Assembly: GCA_029561345.1 (NCBI GenBank)
Contig: JAKQJC010000007.1
Coordinates: forward strand, 124,001 to 188,000
From: Chloroflexota bacterium
GTDB taxonomy: Bacteria > Chloroflexota > Anaerolineae > Anaerolineales > Anaerolineaceae
DNA: 64,000 nt
Direction: 5' to 3'
Shown: one piece after another, positions 48,572 to 56,858 of the stretch
Position numbering within the stretch: position 1 is the stretch's first letter
Layout of the letters: every line of letters begins with the position of its first letter
The notes under the pieces: generated by a model
The model's database searches: none
What the model was told of the DNA's origin: nothing
What the model saw: only the letters and a program-made list of their open reading frames with translations
Translations under genes and position numbers: made by a program

Positions 48572-49813
48572 GTGATTACGTCGCGGTTTCCTGCATTTAC
48601 CTTCCCCAATTTTCGCATTTTCCTGGCCGGTCAGTTTATTTCGCTGATCGGTTCCTGGATGCAATCCACAGTGCAGCCCTACCTGGCATATCGGCTTACC
48701 AGTCAGCCATTCTATCTTGGCCTGGTTGGTTTCGCCCAAACATTGCCCGCATTATTTTTCATGCTCTGGGGCGGCGTCATCATTGAACGGCTGGAAAAGC
48801 GTAAAGTGGTTCTGGTCATGCAAACCATATTGATGCTCCAGGCATTTATGCTGGCCTTTTTTGCTCTCACCGGTCTTATCACCATCTGGCATATCATCGT
48901 CCTGGCCTTCATCCAAGGCTTAGCCAACTCAATTGAAATCACCGCCCGCCAATCCATGATGGTGGAACTGGTCGATAAGACAGCCTTACCCAATGCCATT
49001 GCCTTAAATTCTGCAACCTTCAACCTGGCGCGGGTTCTTGGCCCCACTCTTTCGGCACCATTTCTGGTCTTTCTTCAGGATAATGGCGAAGGTTGGGCTT
49101 TCTTTGCCAACGGCGTTTCCTTTCTGTTTGTGATAGCCAGCCTGCTTCTTATCAAAACCAAATCCCAGGTTCGAAATGATGTCGAAAAGCTGTCCATAAT
49201 AGAAGATTTCAAAGACGGGCAGCGGTATATTTTTTCCACCCCCATCGTTGCCATGTTGATTGTCCTGGTCACTGTGCCGGGGCTCTTTGGCTTTCCTTTC
49301 ACGCAGCAGATCCCGGTATTCGCCCGGGATGTGCTCCATGAAGTCAATGATACGGCGGCGGCTGTCGCCACACGCAACAGCCTGATGGTAACAGCCCAGG
49401 GTGTTGGCGCACTCATCGCTGCGCTTACCCTGGCCATGTTCAGCACAATGCGCAGAAAAGGCCCCTTACTAATTAGTGGGCAGATCGTTTTCGCCTTGGG
49501 TCTGATCGGTCTCTCTTTTTCACGCACCCAAAACCTTGCGCTGCCCTTGATGACCGTGGCGGGTTGGGGCATGGTAACCCAGCTTGCTCTGACCAATACC
49601 CTTATCCAGATCACCGTACCTGATCATCTTCGCGGCCGTGTGATGAGCACTTATCTATGGGCCATGCAGGGCATTTCTCCCTTTGGAAGCCTGTTAATTG
49701 GATCATTAGCTCAATCATTGGGAGCCTCGCAGGCTGTCGCCATCGGCGGTTTCACCTGTTTAATCGCCTATTCATTGGCCCATCTGTTTAAATCAGACAT
49801 TCGGAGAGCCTGA
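48572..49813 (+). CDS. MFS transporter, EntS/MFS_3-like exporter
   Basis: A 413-residue, 12-helix major facilitator of the exporter type related to EntS and macrolide-efflux-like proteins. The N-terminal half begins FRIFLAGQFISLIGSWMQ and has the loop GGVIIERLEKRKVV after helix 2; the second half has FSTMRRKGPLL and PDHLRGRVMST. GTG 48572 is the start, with AAAGGA six bases upstream. mrfA starts 5 bases after its stop, so the pump and the DNA-repair helicase are probably cotranscribed. Substrate unknown; export of a toxic small molecule would fit the neighbour. Confidence 0.88.
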   Translation: MITSRFPAFTFPNFRIFLAGQFISLIGSWMQSTVQPYLAYRLTSQPFYLGLVGFAQTLPALFFMLWGGVIIERLEKRKVVLVMQTILMLQAFMLAFFALTGLITIWHIIVLAFIQGLANSIEITARQSMMVELVDKTALPNAIALNSATFNLARVLGPTLSAPFLVFLQDNGEGWAFFANGVSFLFVIASLLLIKTKSQVRNDVEKLSIIEDFKDGQRYIFSTPIVAMLIVLVTVPGLFGFPFTQQIPVFARDVLHEVNDTAAAVATRNSLMVTAQGVGALIAALTLAMFSTMRRKGPLLISGQIVFALGLIGLSFSRTQNLALPLMTVAGWGMVTQLALTNTLIQITVPDHLRGRVMSTYLWAMQGISPFGSLLIGSLAQSLGASQAVAIGGFTCLIAYSLAHLFKSDIRRA

Positions 49814-49818
49814 TCCCA

Positions 49819-52314
49819 ATGAGCCTTGATCACCTCATTGAAATATGGAAATCGGATCCCGATTTTTTTGAACAGGTGTGTGCCTGGCAGGTTTCTCCCG
49901 CAGTGACATCTCAAGAGGTTCCTCTCCCTGACAGCCTCTCCCCTATCCTTGTTCGTCAGTTGAATCAAAACGGAATTTTTTCGCTTTACTCGCATCAATA
50001 TACAGCCTGGCAGGCCGTTGAAAATGGCGAGAATGTGGTCATCGCTTCCAGCACAGCCAGCGGTAAAACCCTGGCCTACAACCTGCCCGTTCTCAACACC
50101 CTGCTGGCTGATTCAAAAGCTCGAGCACTTTATCTTTTCCCAACCAAGGCACTCGCTCACGATCAACGTGAAACCTTGCATGCCTTATCTCTGGCTGGAA
50201 TCAATGCCGAGCTTTATGATGGCGATACAGCCAGTCATCACCGCCCCGGCATTCGTCAGCAGGCTCGCGTTCTTTTAACCAATCCCGATATGCTCCACAC
50301 CGGCATTCTCCCTCATCACACCCGTTGGGAAGCGTTTTTTCGAAACCTCAAATACATCATCATTGATGAAGTTCATATTTACCGTGGGGTGTTTGGCTCT
50401 CATGTGGCCAACCTCATGCGCCGGGTAAAACGGATCACGCGCTTTTATGGCGCTCACCCACAGTTCATCCTCACCTCGGCCACCATCGCCAATCCGCAAG
50501 AATTGGCGTCCCGCCTGATTGAAGCCCCTGTGCAGTTGGCCGATAATGACGGCGCGCCGCATGGAGAACGCCATTTCATCATCTATAACCCGCCGGTCAC
50601 CAATGCTGAACTTGGCCTACGGCGCAGCCTTTTGCTTGAGGCAACCTCCATCACATCTCGCCTGCTCAATCATGGAGTGCAAGCCATTCTCTTTGGCCGG
50701 TCCCGCCGCAGTGTCGAAATCATGCTAACCTATTTGCAGCAAACGGTTCCTCAATATAAACATGCCATCCGCGGTTACCGCAGCGGCTACCTGCCAGCCG
50801 ATCGCCGGGAAATTGAAATGGGTCTGCGCAACGGGCTGATCCGGGCAGTGGTGGCCACCAGCGCACTTGAGTTGGGCATCGATATCGGCAGCCTGGATGC
50901 CTCTGTGCTGGCAGGTTACCCGGGAACCATTGCCTCAACCCGCCAGCAGGCCGGCCGTTCCGGCCGCAAGCAGTCCACCTCCCTGGCCATCCTCATTACC
51001 TCCGCGACCGCTCTCGATCAATTTCTGGCCAGGAACCCCGCTTACCTGCTCGGCCGCAGTCCAGAACAGGCTCTGATCCAGCCTGATAATTTGTTAATTC
51101 TGCTCTCCCACATCCGCTGCGCAGCCTTTGAACTTCCGTTCTCCGCAGGTGATCAATTTGGTCAGCTTGATGCTGATCTCACCCGGCAGTTTCTCGATAT
51201 TCTCACCCAGGAAAATTTGCTCCATCACAGGCAGAATAAATATTTCTGGGTGGCTGATCAATATCCTGCAGCAAACATTTCCCTCCGCAGTGCATCTCCA
51301 GATATCGTCACTCTGCGCTCAAGATCCAACGAGGGATTGCAAACCATTGGGCATGTGGATGCGGCTTCAGCTCTCTGGATGGTTCACCCCGATGCCATCT
51401 ATCTACACCAGGGTCAATCCTATCAGGTGGTGGATTTGAATTTGCAGCAAGGCACAGCTGATTTGCAGCTGTCAGATGCAGATTATTATACAGATCCACT
51501 GTCCGACACGGTGCTGGAATCCCCGGAACCGATCCGGCAAAAGGATAGCCCTGGCAGTCATGCCGTATTTGGGGAAATTGTGGTAACCACTCAGGTTAAG
51601 GGATTTCGCAAACTGCGCTGGTATTCTCATGAAATGCTGGGGGCTTTTCCGCTCAGCCTGCCCCCATCTCAATTATTGACCACGGCTTTTTGGCTGTCCA
51701 TCAATCCTGATACAGTGCAAGCGCTTCAAGATGAAATGCTCTGGTCAGCTGCGCCTAATGATTACGGTCCTGACTGGAACCGCATTCGCAACCAGGTTCG
51801 TGCCCGCGATGGGTATCGCTGCCAGGCCTGTGGGGCAGTTGAAATGCAGAAATCAGCGCACCATGTCCACCACAAGCAGCCCTTCCGCTCATTCACATCC
51901 CGTGAAGAAGCAAACCGCCTGGATAACCTGATCACGCTTTGCCCAAACTGCCACCACAAAGCCGAACAGGTCGTCCGCATTCGCAGCGGGCTGTCAGGTC
52001 TGGCTTATCTTCTTGGCAGCCTGGCTCCTTTGTTTCTCATGTGTGATCCTGAGGATATCGGGGTGGTGTCTGATCCGCAATCCGAGATCACTGCAGGCCA
52101 ACCCATGGTGGCAATTTATGACCGCGTACCGGGCGGAATTGGCTTAAGTGAGCGTCTTTACGAACTGCACCCCGAATGGACCGCCCAGGCGCTGAAAGCT
52201 GTGCAGGATTGCCCCTGCCTGGATGGGTGCCCCGCTTGTGTGGGTCCGGCCGGAGAAAATATGGCTGGTGGTAAAAAAGAAACCATTGCCATTCTTGAGA
52301 AATTACTGGCCTGA
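49819..52314 (+). CDS. mrfA: MrfA-type DEXH helicase with inserted HNH nuclease domain
   Basis: 831 residues (Bacillus MrfA is about 750). Residues about 60-450 are a superfamily-2 core: TASGKT near 80, DEVH near 182, ILTSATIANP, and TSALELGIDIG with QQAGRSGRK in the second RecA lobe. The C-terminal MZB/DUF1998 region has LCDPEDIGVV-like LMCDPEDIGVV, YDRVPGGIGLSERL and the four Cys 798, 800, 804, 807. Between them, residues about 653-717 form a full HNH domain: RARDGYRCQACG (Cys668, Cys671), HVHHKQP (His684/685), Asn703 in DNLITLC, and Cys708, Cys711, His712. MrfA with MrfB repairs mitomycin C damage in B. subtilis. The HNH module would add its own DNA-cutting activity; that is inference. Confidence 0.92.
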   Translation: MSLDHLIEIWKSDPDFFEQVCAWQVSPAVTSQEVPLPDSLSPILVRQLNQNGIFSLYSHQYTAWQAVENGENVVIASSTASGKTLAYNLPVLNTLLADSKARALYLFPTKALAHDQRETLHALSLAGINAELYDGDTASHHRPGIRQQARVLLTNPDMLHTGILPHHTRWEAFFRNLKYIIIDEVHIYRGVFGSHVANLMRRVKRITRFYGAHPQFILTSATIANPQELASRLIEAPVQLADNDGAPHGERHFIIYNPPVTNAELGLRRSLLLEATSITSRLLNHGVQAILFGRSRRSVEIMLTYLQQTVPQYKHAIRGYRSGYLPADRREIEMGLRNGLIRAVVATSALELGIDIGSLDASVLAGYPGTIASTRQQAGRSGRKQSTSLAILITSATALDQFLARNPAYLLGRSPEQALIQPDNLLILLSHIRCAAFELPFSAGDQFGQLDADLTRQFLDILTQENLLHHRQNKYFWVADQYPAANISLRSASPDIVTLRSRSNEGLQTIGHVDAASALWMVHPDAIYLHQGQSYQVVDLNLQQGTADLQLSDADYYTDPLSDTVLESPEPIRQKDSPGSHAVFGEIVVTTQVKGFRKLRWYSHEMLGAFPLSLPPSQLLTTAFWLSINPDTVQALQDEMLWSAAPNDYGPDWNRIRNQVRARDGYRCQACGAVEMQKSAHHVHHKQPFRSFTSREEANRLDNLITLCPNCHHKAEQVVRIRSGLSGLAYLLGSLAPLFLMCDPEDIGVVSDPQSEITAGQPMVAIYDRVPGGIGLSERLYELHPEWTAQALKAVQDCPCLDGCPACVGPAGENMAGGKKETIAILEKLLA

Positions 52315-52533
52315 TGGCCACCGGCCCGTTTCAAGCCGTTTTTTTATGCCCTGGTTAAGCCCTTTCAGCATTTCCTCAAATTCCTTTTCATCGCCCACCA
52401 CCCGGGCGCGTTTATCCAGGCTGGCCAGAAAATAGGTCACCCATTCTCCCATTTCCCTCGGGTAAGGCGCCACCTGCAGTAATTCAAAAACGGTGTCATC
52501 CACCATTTCTTTAAATTCATTTAATTCAGCCAT
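52303..52533 (-). CDS. Small uncharacterised protein between mrfA and mrfB
   Basis: A 76-residue acidic helical protein (AELNEFKEMVDDTVFELLQ, later DEKEFEEMLKGLN), encoded on the opposite strand in the gap between mrfA and mrfB. GAGG lies eight bases before the ATG at 52533, and the composition looks like a real protein. It overlaps the 3' end of mrfA by 12 bases. No family recognised; it could be a small regulator of the flanking repair genes or unrelated. Confidence 0.6.
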   Translation of the reverse strand: MAELNEFKEMVDDTVFELLQVAPYPREMGEWVTYFLASLDKRARVVGDEKEFEEMLKGLNQGIKKRLETGRWPSGQ

Positions 52534-52563
52534 AAGCTTCACCTCAAAAATTTCCAGATGTGG

Positions 52564-52572
52564 TATATTTTA
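52564..52572. promoter_or_regulatory. Overlapping divergent -10 elements of mrfB and the small gene
   Basis: Plus strand: TGG then TATATT (52564-52569) before mrfB. Minus strand: TAAAAT (complement of 52567-52572) before the small gene. No good -35 on either side. The two promoters would compete for the same DNA. Confidence 0.4.
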
Positions 52573-52580
52573 CATCAACT

Positions 52581-53804
52581 ATGGACTCGCTCACCAGTAA
52601 ACTCAAAGCTTTAGGCGTGCAGGTTGGGACTCAACATATTCCCCAACCTGTTAAACCTGATTCCCTTTCAATCGAAGCCATTATCCCACAGGGGTTCTAT
52701 CGGCAGACCATGCATGGGGAGATTTTCTGCATTGATCATCTTTATGCTCCCGATTACATACACGGTCAGGTGCCTCTCCAGCTCACTGCCCCGTTGGATA
52801 TGCTGGCCGCTTGGAGCGGCCAGCTCGAAGCAGCCAGCCTGGCTCCTTCCGATTTTGCTTTTTTGGATACCGAAACATCAGGCCTCGCTGGCGGCACCGG
52901 CACTTTTGCCTTCCTGGTTGGCGTGGCACGTTTCCTGGAAAATGGTTTTACCCTCACTCAGTTTTTTATGCGCTCTCCTGCCGATGAGCCGGCTCTCCTG
53001 ACCGCGTTGACCGAATATCTGGCATCTTGCAAAGCCATCGTCACCTTTAATGGCAAATCCTTTGATGCCCCAATTTTAAACACCCGTTATACCTTGCAGG
53101 GATTCACCTCCCCTCTGCCTGGCCTTTATCATTTTGACCTTTTATCCCTGGCCCGCAAATTATGGCGCGACCGCTTACCTTCCAGAGCCCTGGGATTTCT
53201 TGAACCCAATATTCTGGGCATTGGCCGTTCTGATGATGAAATTCCAGGCTACCTGGTGCCTGAATACTACCTCGATTATCTCCACACTGGCGATGCCACC
53301 CTGATGAAAGGCGTGCTGTATCACAATGACCTGGATATCACCTCACTGGCAGCTTTGATGTGCCACACAGCCGCCCTTTTGGCTGACCCATTCAGCCCTT
53401 CAACCCTGCCCGGTCTGGACCTGGCCGCTCTGGCTCGCCTGTTTGAAGACCTTAAGCAATATGAAACCGCCATCCGGCTGTTTGAGAAAAGCCTGGCTGA
53501 AGGCATGCCCCCCGATTTCTACTGGAAAACAGTGGAACGTTTTGCCACCCTGTTTAAAAAACAGCAGAACTGGCCGGCTGCAGTTGATTTATGGGCCCGG
53601 GCAGCAGACCACGGCGATGACTATGCTTTTCTTGAGTTGGCCAAATATTATGAGCATGTGGCCAAAGATAAACCCATGGCCATTCACTGGACTCAGGCAG
53701 CCATTGACCGGATCAATGCCACCTGTACCTCACCTTACATGCGGAATTATTTGCTGGAAGAGCCCATGAAAAGAATGGCTCGCCTGCAAAAACGCGGCGT
53801 CTGA
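52581..53804 (+). CDS. mrfB: MrfB-type DnaQ-like exonuclease with TPR tail
   Basis: The 407-residue product matches YprB/MrfB: an RNase H-like 3'-5' exonuclease domain (about 85-270) with FLDTETSGLAGGTGT (Asp96, Glu98), TFNGKSFDAPIL, HFDLLSLARKLW and HNDLDITSLAAL, and a TPR-like helical C-terminus (about 285-400). MrfB acts with the MrfA helicase in mitomycin C repair. ATG 52581 is chosen; there is no ribosome site before it, and the -10 lies only 12 bases upstream, so the mRNA may be leaderless. A GTG at 52560 is the alternative. It ends one base from the convergent ATPase gene. Confidence 0.9.
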   Translation: MDSLTSKLKALGVQVGTQHIPQPVKPDSLSIEAIIPQGFYRQTMHGEIFCIDHLYAPDYIHGQVPLQLTAPLDMLAAWSGQLEAASLAPSDFAFLDTETSGLAGGTGTFAFLVGVARFLENGFTLTQFFMRSPADEPALLTALTEYLASCKAIVTFNGKSFDAPILNTRYTLQGFTSPLPGLYHFDLLSLARKLWRDRLPSRALGFLEPNILGIGRSDDEIPGYLVPEYYLDYLHTGDATLMKGVLYHNDLDITSLAALMCHTAALLADPFSPSTLPGLDLAALARLFEDLKQYETAIRLFEKSLAEGMPPDFYWKTVERFATLFKKQQNWPAAVDLWARAADHGDDYAFLELAKYYEHVAKDKPMAIHWTQAAIDRINATCTSPYMRNYLLEEPMKRMARLQKRGV

Positions 53805-53805
53805 G

Positions 53806-56241
53806 CTAAAATTCAGTGCCCAGAAATCTTTCCAGCAGGCGGCTGCGCCAGATCTTTCGCATCACCCATCCCCATAATCCAGCCAGAATCAGCAAAACCA
53901 GGTAATCAAACCATCCCAGTTGAACCAGGTCAAAAAAGCTGCTGAGCGCTGGAATTGCGAGGATGATGATAAAAACAAATCCCAGACCGATCGCCATCCA
54001 CAGCGGGCGTTTATCGCCACTTAAATCATCTCCCCCCGTCCAATGATCTGAGGGCGGTTCAACAAAGGGAATTAACAGCAAACCGCAGAAGATGGAAAAC
54101 ACAGTGAGTGCTGTCTGCGGCGCTCCCAGTGCCACCGTGAAGAAATCCTTAATCGGCAGATTGGCTTGCTGGAATACCTGCCAGCCCTGTGCAAAGTAAA
54201 ACAAGAATACCGCCAGCCCACCTAGGGTCATCCACATTCCTGCTGGCAGCACAAAGTGAATGACGCCTCTCAGCATTTTTTGGCGCGGCAGAAGGGCTGG
54301 TCGGGCCCAGGCAGCCAGAGCCAGAGTTGGCAATCCCACGGTAAACAAGGTCAGAATGGAAATGTTTTTTGGCGCATATGGAAAAGCATCCAGAACACCC
54401 ACCGAGATAATTAACATGGCCACATAAAAAATCCGGGTCAAGAAAAGTTTTAATATGTCCTGCATGCCGTTGATAATGCGTTGACCTTCAGTAACTGCTG
54501 AAGGCAGCACCCCAAATGCATCTCCCATCAGGACAATGTCAGCCACGCTGCGGGTTGCCTGGCTTCCGCTCTGCATGGCAATGCCCAGGTTGGCCTTTTT
54601 TAGTGAAAGAACATCATTCACGCCATCCCCAATCATTGCCACATAATGCCCCCTTTGTCGCAAAGATTGGACGAGCTGTTCTTTTTGCTGTGGGGTGATC
54701 CGCCCAAAAATGGTATTTTGTTCCACCGCATCCGCAAACTGGCTTTCCGACATCCTGGCCAAATCCAACCCCGAAACCGCCGTCATTTCTTTGCTCATCC
54801 CGGCCTGCCGGGCCAGTGAAGCCACCGTATCAGGGTTATCTCCTGAGATAATTTTCAGGTTCACGCCAGCTTTCCGGAAAGCCCCCAAAGTCTCTTCAGC
54901 ATCCGGGCGTAATTCATCCGTGAAGCAAACCAGGCCCAGGGCTTCAAGACCATCTGGCAGAACAAAATCCGCTTCTGATTGGAAGGCCTCATTGCGCTGA
55001 AGATTCCCTGCCATCAGCAGCACCCGGAAACCGGCATCACTCCACTCTTTCAATCTGGGTTCAAGCGGGTCCAGACCATTGACCCGGTTTCTCAGCATAT
55101 CTGGAGCCCCCAGAACAAAAGTACCTGCTTTTTCAGGGTGATTGAAAACCAGTCCGCTCCACTTCCTGGCAGAAGAAAAGGGCGCTTCAGAAACGCTGGC
55201 AATTTTTCGACCTTTTAAAGCGTTGTGAATGGCTGAGCTGGTAGCGTTGGGCGCGGATACGCTTGCGGCAAAATCTCCCAATAAAGCCTTCAAAGCCTCC
55301 TCGTCCATCGTTCCGGGGTAAATTTGATGGAAGCGAATGCGGTTGGCAGTCAGGGTTCCAGTTTTATCCAGGCATAAGGTATCGACATTGCTTAATGATT
55401 CAACCGCATTGGCCTGCTGAACCAGCGCGCCTTTTTGGGCGATTCTCACCGCACCCAGGGCATAAGCCACCGACATGGCCAGGAAAAGTCCGTTGGGAAC
55501 CAGGCCAATAATGACCACGGACATTTTCACACTTTCAACCAGGGGAATATGGTCCAAAACAGTGCGGATGGCCAGCAAGCCCAACATGAAAACCGCCACC
55601 ATCACCAGCAGCCGTAATACCAGGTTAACCTGCTCCTGCAAAGGCGTGAGAATGTGACGGTATGCTCTGGCGTGGGCGGTAAGCTGGTTGGCCATACTTT
55701 GCTTGCCAACCTTTGTCGCCCGATAGACGGCGCTGCCCGTCACGCAAAAACTTCCGGAAAAAACCTCCGAATCGATCTTCTTGATGATTGAATCCGTTTC
55801 TCCAGTCAGAAGCGATTCATCTGCTTCCATCTGTCCTTCCAGAACCCTGCCGTCAACCACAATCTGATCACCGGGGCCAACCTTCAGCCAGTCATCCAGA
55901 ACAATTTCATCCGGATCGATCGTCTTTTCCTCTCCATCTCTGATCACAACGGCTGCCGGACGTGTAAGGAGAGCAATTTTGTCCAACATGCGCTTGGCTC
56001 TGATCTCTTGAACCACAGATACCACCACATTGACCAAAATGACACCCACCGATACCAGGGCATCGCTCGTGCGGTTCATCAAAATGAGGGCAATGCCCAG
56101 ACCAAACAGCACATTATTGACAAAAGTAAAAATATTGCTGAAGAAAATCTGGCCATAAGAACGGCTGCTCTGGTTGGATACCTTATTCGTCTGTTTTTTT
56201 GCTTTGCGTTCTTCAACTTCCTGATGGGTTAAACCACGCAT
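53806..56241 (-). CDS. Cation P-type ATPase (CtpE/Ca-ATPase-like)
   Basis: An 811-residue P-type ATPase with about ten membrane helices. Seen in order: actuator loop LTGETDS, helix 4 with GLVPNGLFL (Asn250), phosphorylation site DKTGTLT (Asp292), KWSGLVF in the nucleotide domain, ISGDNPDTV and MIGDGVNDVLSLKKA. No N-terminal metal-binding or CPC motif, so it is not a heavy-metal pump; the closest type is the short Ca/Mg-transporting group including mycobacterial CtpE. The helix-4 PEGL motif is PNGL here. ATG 56241 has GGGAGAAT upstream; a start at 56265 is less likely. Confidence 0.9.
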   Translation of the reverse strand: MRGLTHQEVEERKAKKQTNKVSNQSSRSYGQIFFSNIFTFVNNVLFGLGIALILMNRTSDALVSVGVILVNVVVSVVQEIRAKRMLDKIALLTRPAAVVIRDGEEKTIDPDEIVLDDWLKVGPGDQIVVDGRVLEGQMEADESLLTGETDSIIKKIDSEVFSGSFCVTGSAVYRATKVGKQSMANQLTAHARAYRHILTPLQEQVNLVLRLLVMVAVFMLGLLAIRTVLDHIPLVESVKMSVVIIGLVPNGLFLAMSVAYALGAVRIAQKGALVQQANAVESLSNVDTLCLDKTGTLTANRIRFHQIYPGTMDEEALKALLGDFAASVSAPNATSSAIHNALKGRKIASVSEAPFSSARKWSGLVFNHPEKAGTFVLGAPDMLRNRVNGLDPLEPRLKEWSDAGFRVLLMAGNLQRNEAFQSEADFVLPDGLEALGLVCFTDELRPDAEETLGAFRKAGVNLKIISGDNPDTVASLARQAGMSKEMTAVSGLDLARMSESQFADAVEQNTIFGRITPQQKEQLVQSLRQRGHYVAMIGDGVNDVLSLKKANLGIAMQSGSQATRSVADIVLMGDAFGVLPSAVTEGQRIINGMQDILKLFLTRIFYVAMLIISVGVLDAFPYAPKNISILTLFTVGLPTLALAAWARPALLPRQKMLRGVIHFVLPAGMWMTLGGLAVFLFYFAQGWQVFQQANLPIKDFFTVALGAPQTALTVFSIFCGLLLIPFVEPPSDHWTGGDDLSGDKRPLWMAIGLGFVFIIILAIPALSSFFDLVQLGWFDYLVLLILAGLWGWVMRKIWRSRLLERFLGTEF

Positions 56242-56290
56242 AACCGCATTCTCCCAAAATATCAAAATGGATGAGAGTGAAACTCATTCC

Positions 56291-56296
56291 ATTATA
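56291..56296 (-). promoter_or_regulatory. -10 of the P-type ATPase promoter
   Basis: TATAAT on the minus strand (complement of 56291-56296), about 50 bases before the start; no clear -35. Confidence 0.45.
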
Positions 56297-56394
56297 AACG
56301 GGAAATGAATTTTCCTGATCCGGTTTTATCTCGCCCCCTTGCCCGGTTAACCAATTTCAGGAAGAATTACACCTTTTCAGGCGATGCCTGCAAG

Positions 56395-56423
56395 TTGCAT
56401 TTCAGCCTGTTTTGATATATGAT
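56395..56423 (+). promoter_or_regulatory. Candidate promoter of the gcv operon
   Basis: TTGCAT (56395-56400), 17-base spacer, TATGAT (56418-56423); leader of about 36 bases before gcvH, too short for a glycine riboswitch. Confidence 0.5.
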
Positions 56424-56465
56424 AGGGGGTGTCGCATTAAAATCAATTTTTCCTGGAGGAAAAAC

Positions 56466-56858
56466 ATGAATATCCCTGCTGAGTTAAAATTCACCAAGAC
56501 TGATGAATGGGTCAAAGTTGAAGGCAATATTGCCACCATTGGCGTGAGCGATTTTGCTCAGGAACAGTTATCGGATGTTGTCTTTGTGGAAATCGTCCCT
56601 GGTGTGGGCGAAACCGTCAAAGCCGGCGGCGCAGCTGCCACCCTTGAATCAGTCAAAGCAGCTGCTGATGTGAACCTGCCGGTCAGCGGCAAAGTGACCG
56701 CCGTTAATGCGGCTCTGGCCGATAAACCCGAAACGGTCAACACCGATCCTTATGGTGCTGCCTGGATGTTGAAAATCGAACTGAGCAACCCGGCTGAAGT
56801 TGCGGCTCTGATGGATGCTGCGGCTTATGAAGCCTTTTGTAAGGAACGCGGTCACTAA
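56466..56858 (+). CDS. gcvH: Glycine cleavage system H protein
   Basis: Lipoyl carrier that shuttles the aminomethyl group between P and T proteins. 130 residues: FTKTDEWVKVEGNIATIG at the N-terminus, the lipoyl loop TLESVKAAADV with Lys64, and NTDPYGAAWMLKI near residue 98. Length is typical. TGGAGGA lies six bases before the ATG. First gene of gcvH-gcvPA-gcvPB. Confidence 0.96.
   Translation: MNIPAELKFTKTDEWVKVEGNIATIGVSDFAQEQLSDVVFVEIVPGVGETVKAGGAAATLESVKAAADVNLPVSGKVTAVNAALADKPETVNTDPYGAAWMLKIELSNPAEVAALMDAAAYEAFCKERGH

Noticed and set aside
52322..52345. Weak hairpin plus T7 after mrfA as terminator
   Set aside because: Only four base pairs with a nine-base loop, and it lies within the small opposite-strand gene; too weak to call.
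56341..56465. Glycine riboswitch before gcvH
   Set aside because: The leader predicted from the -10 is only about 36 bases, and no tandem glycine aptamer pattern is visible.
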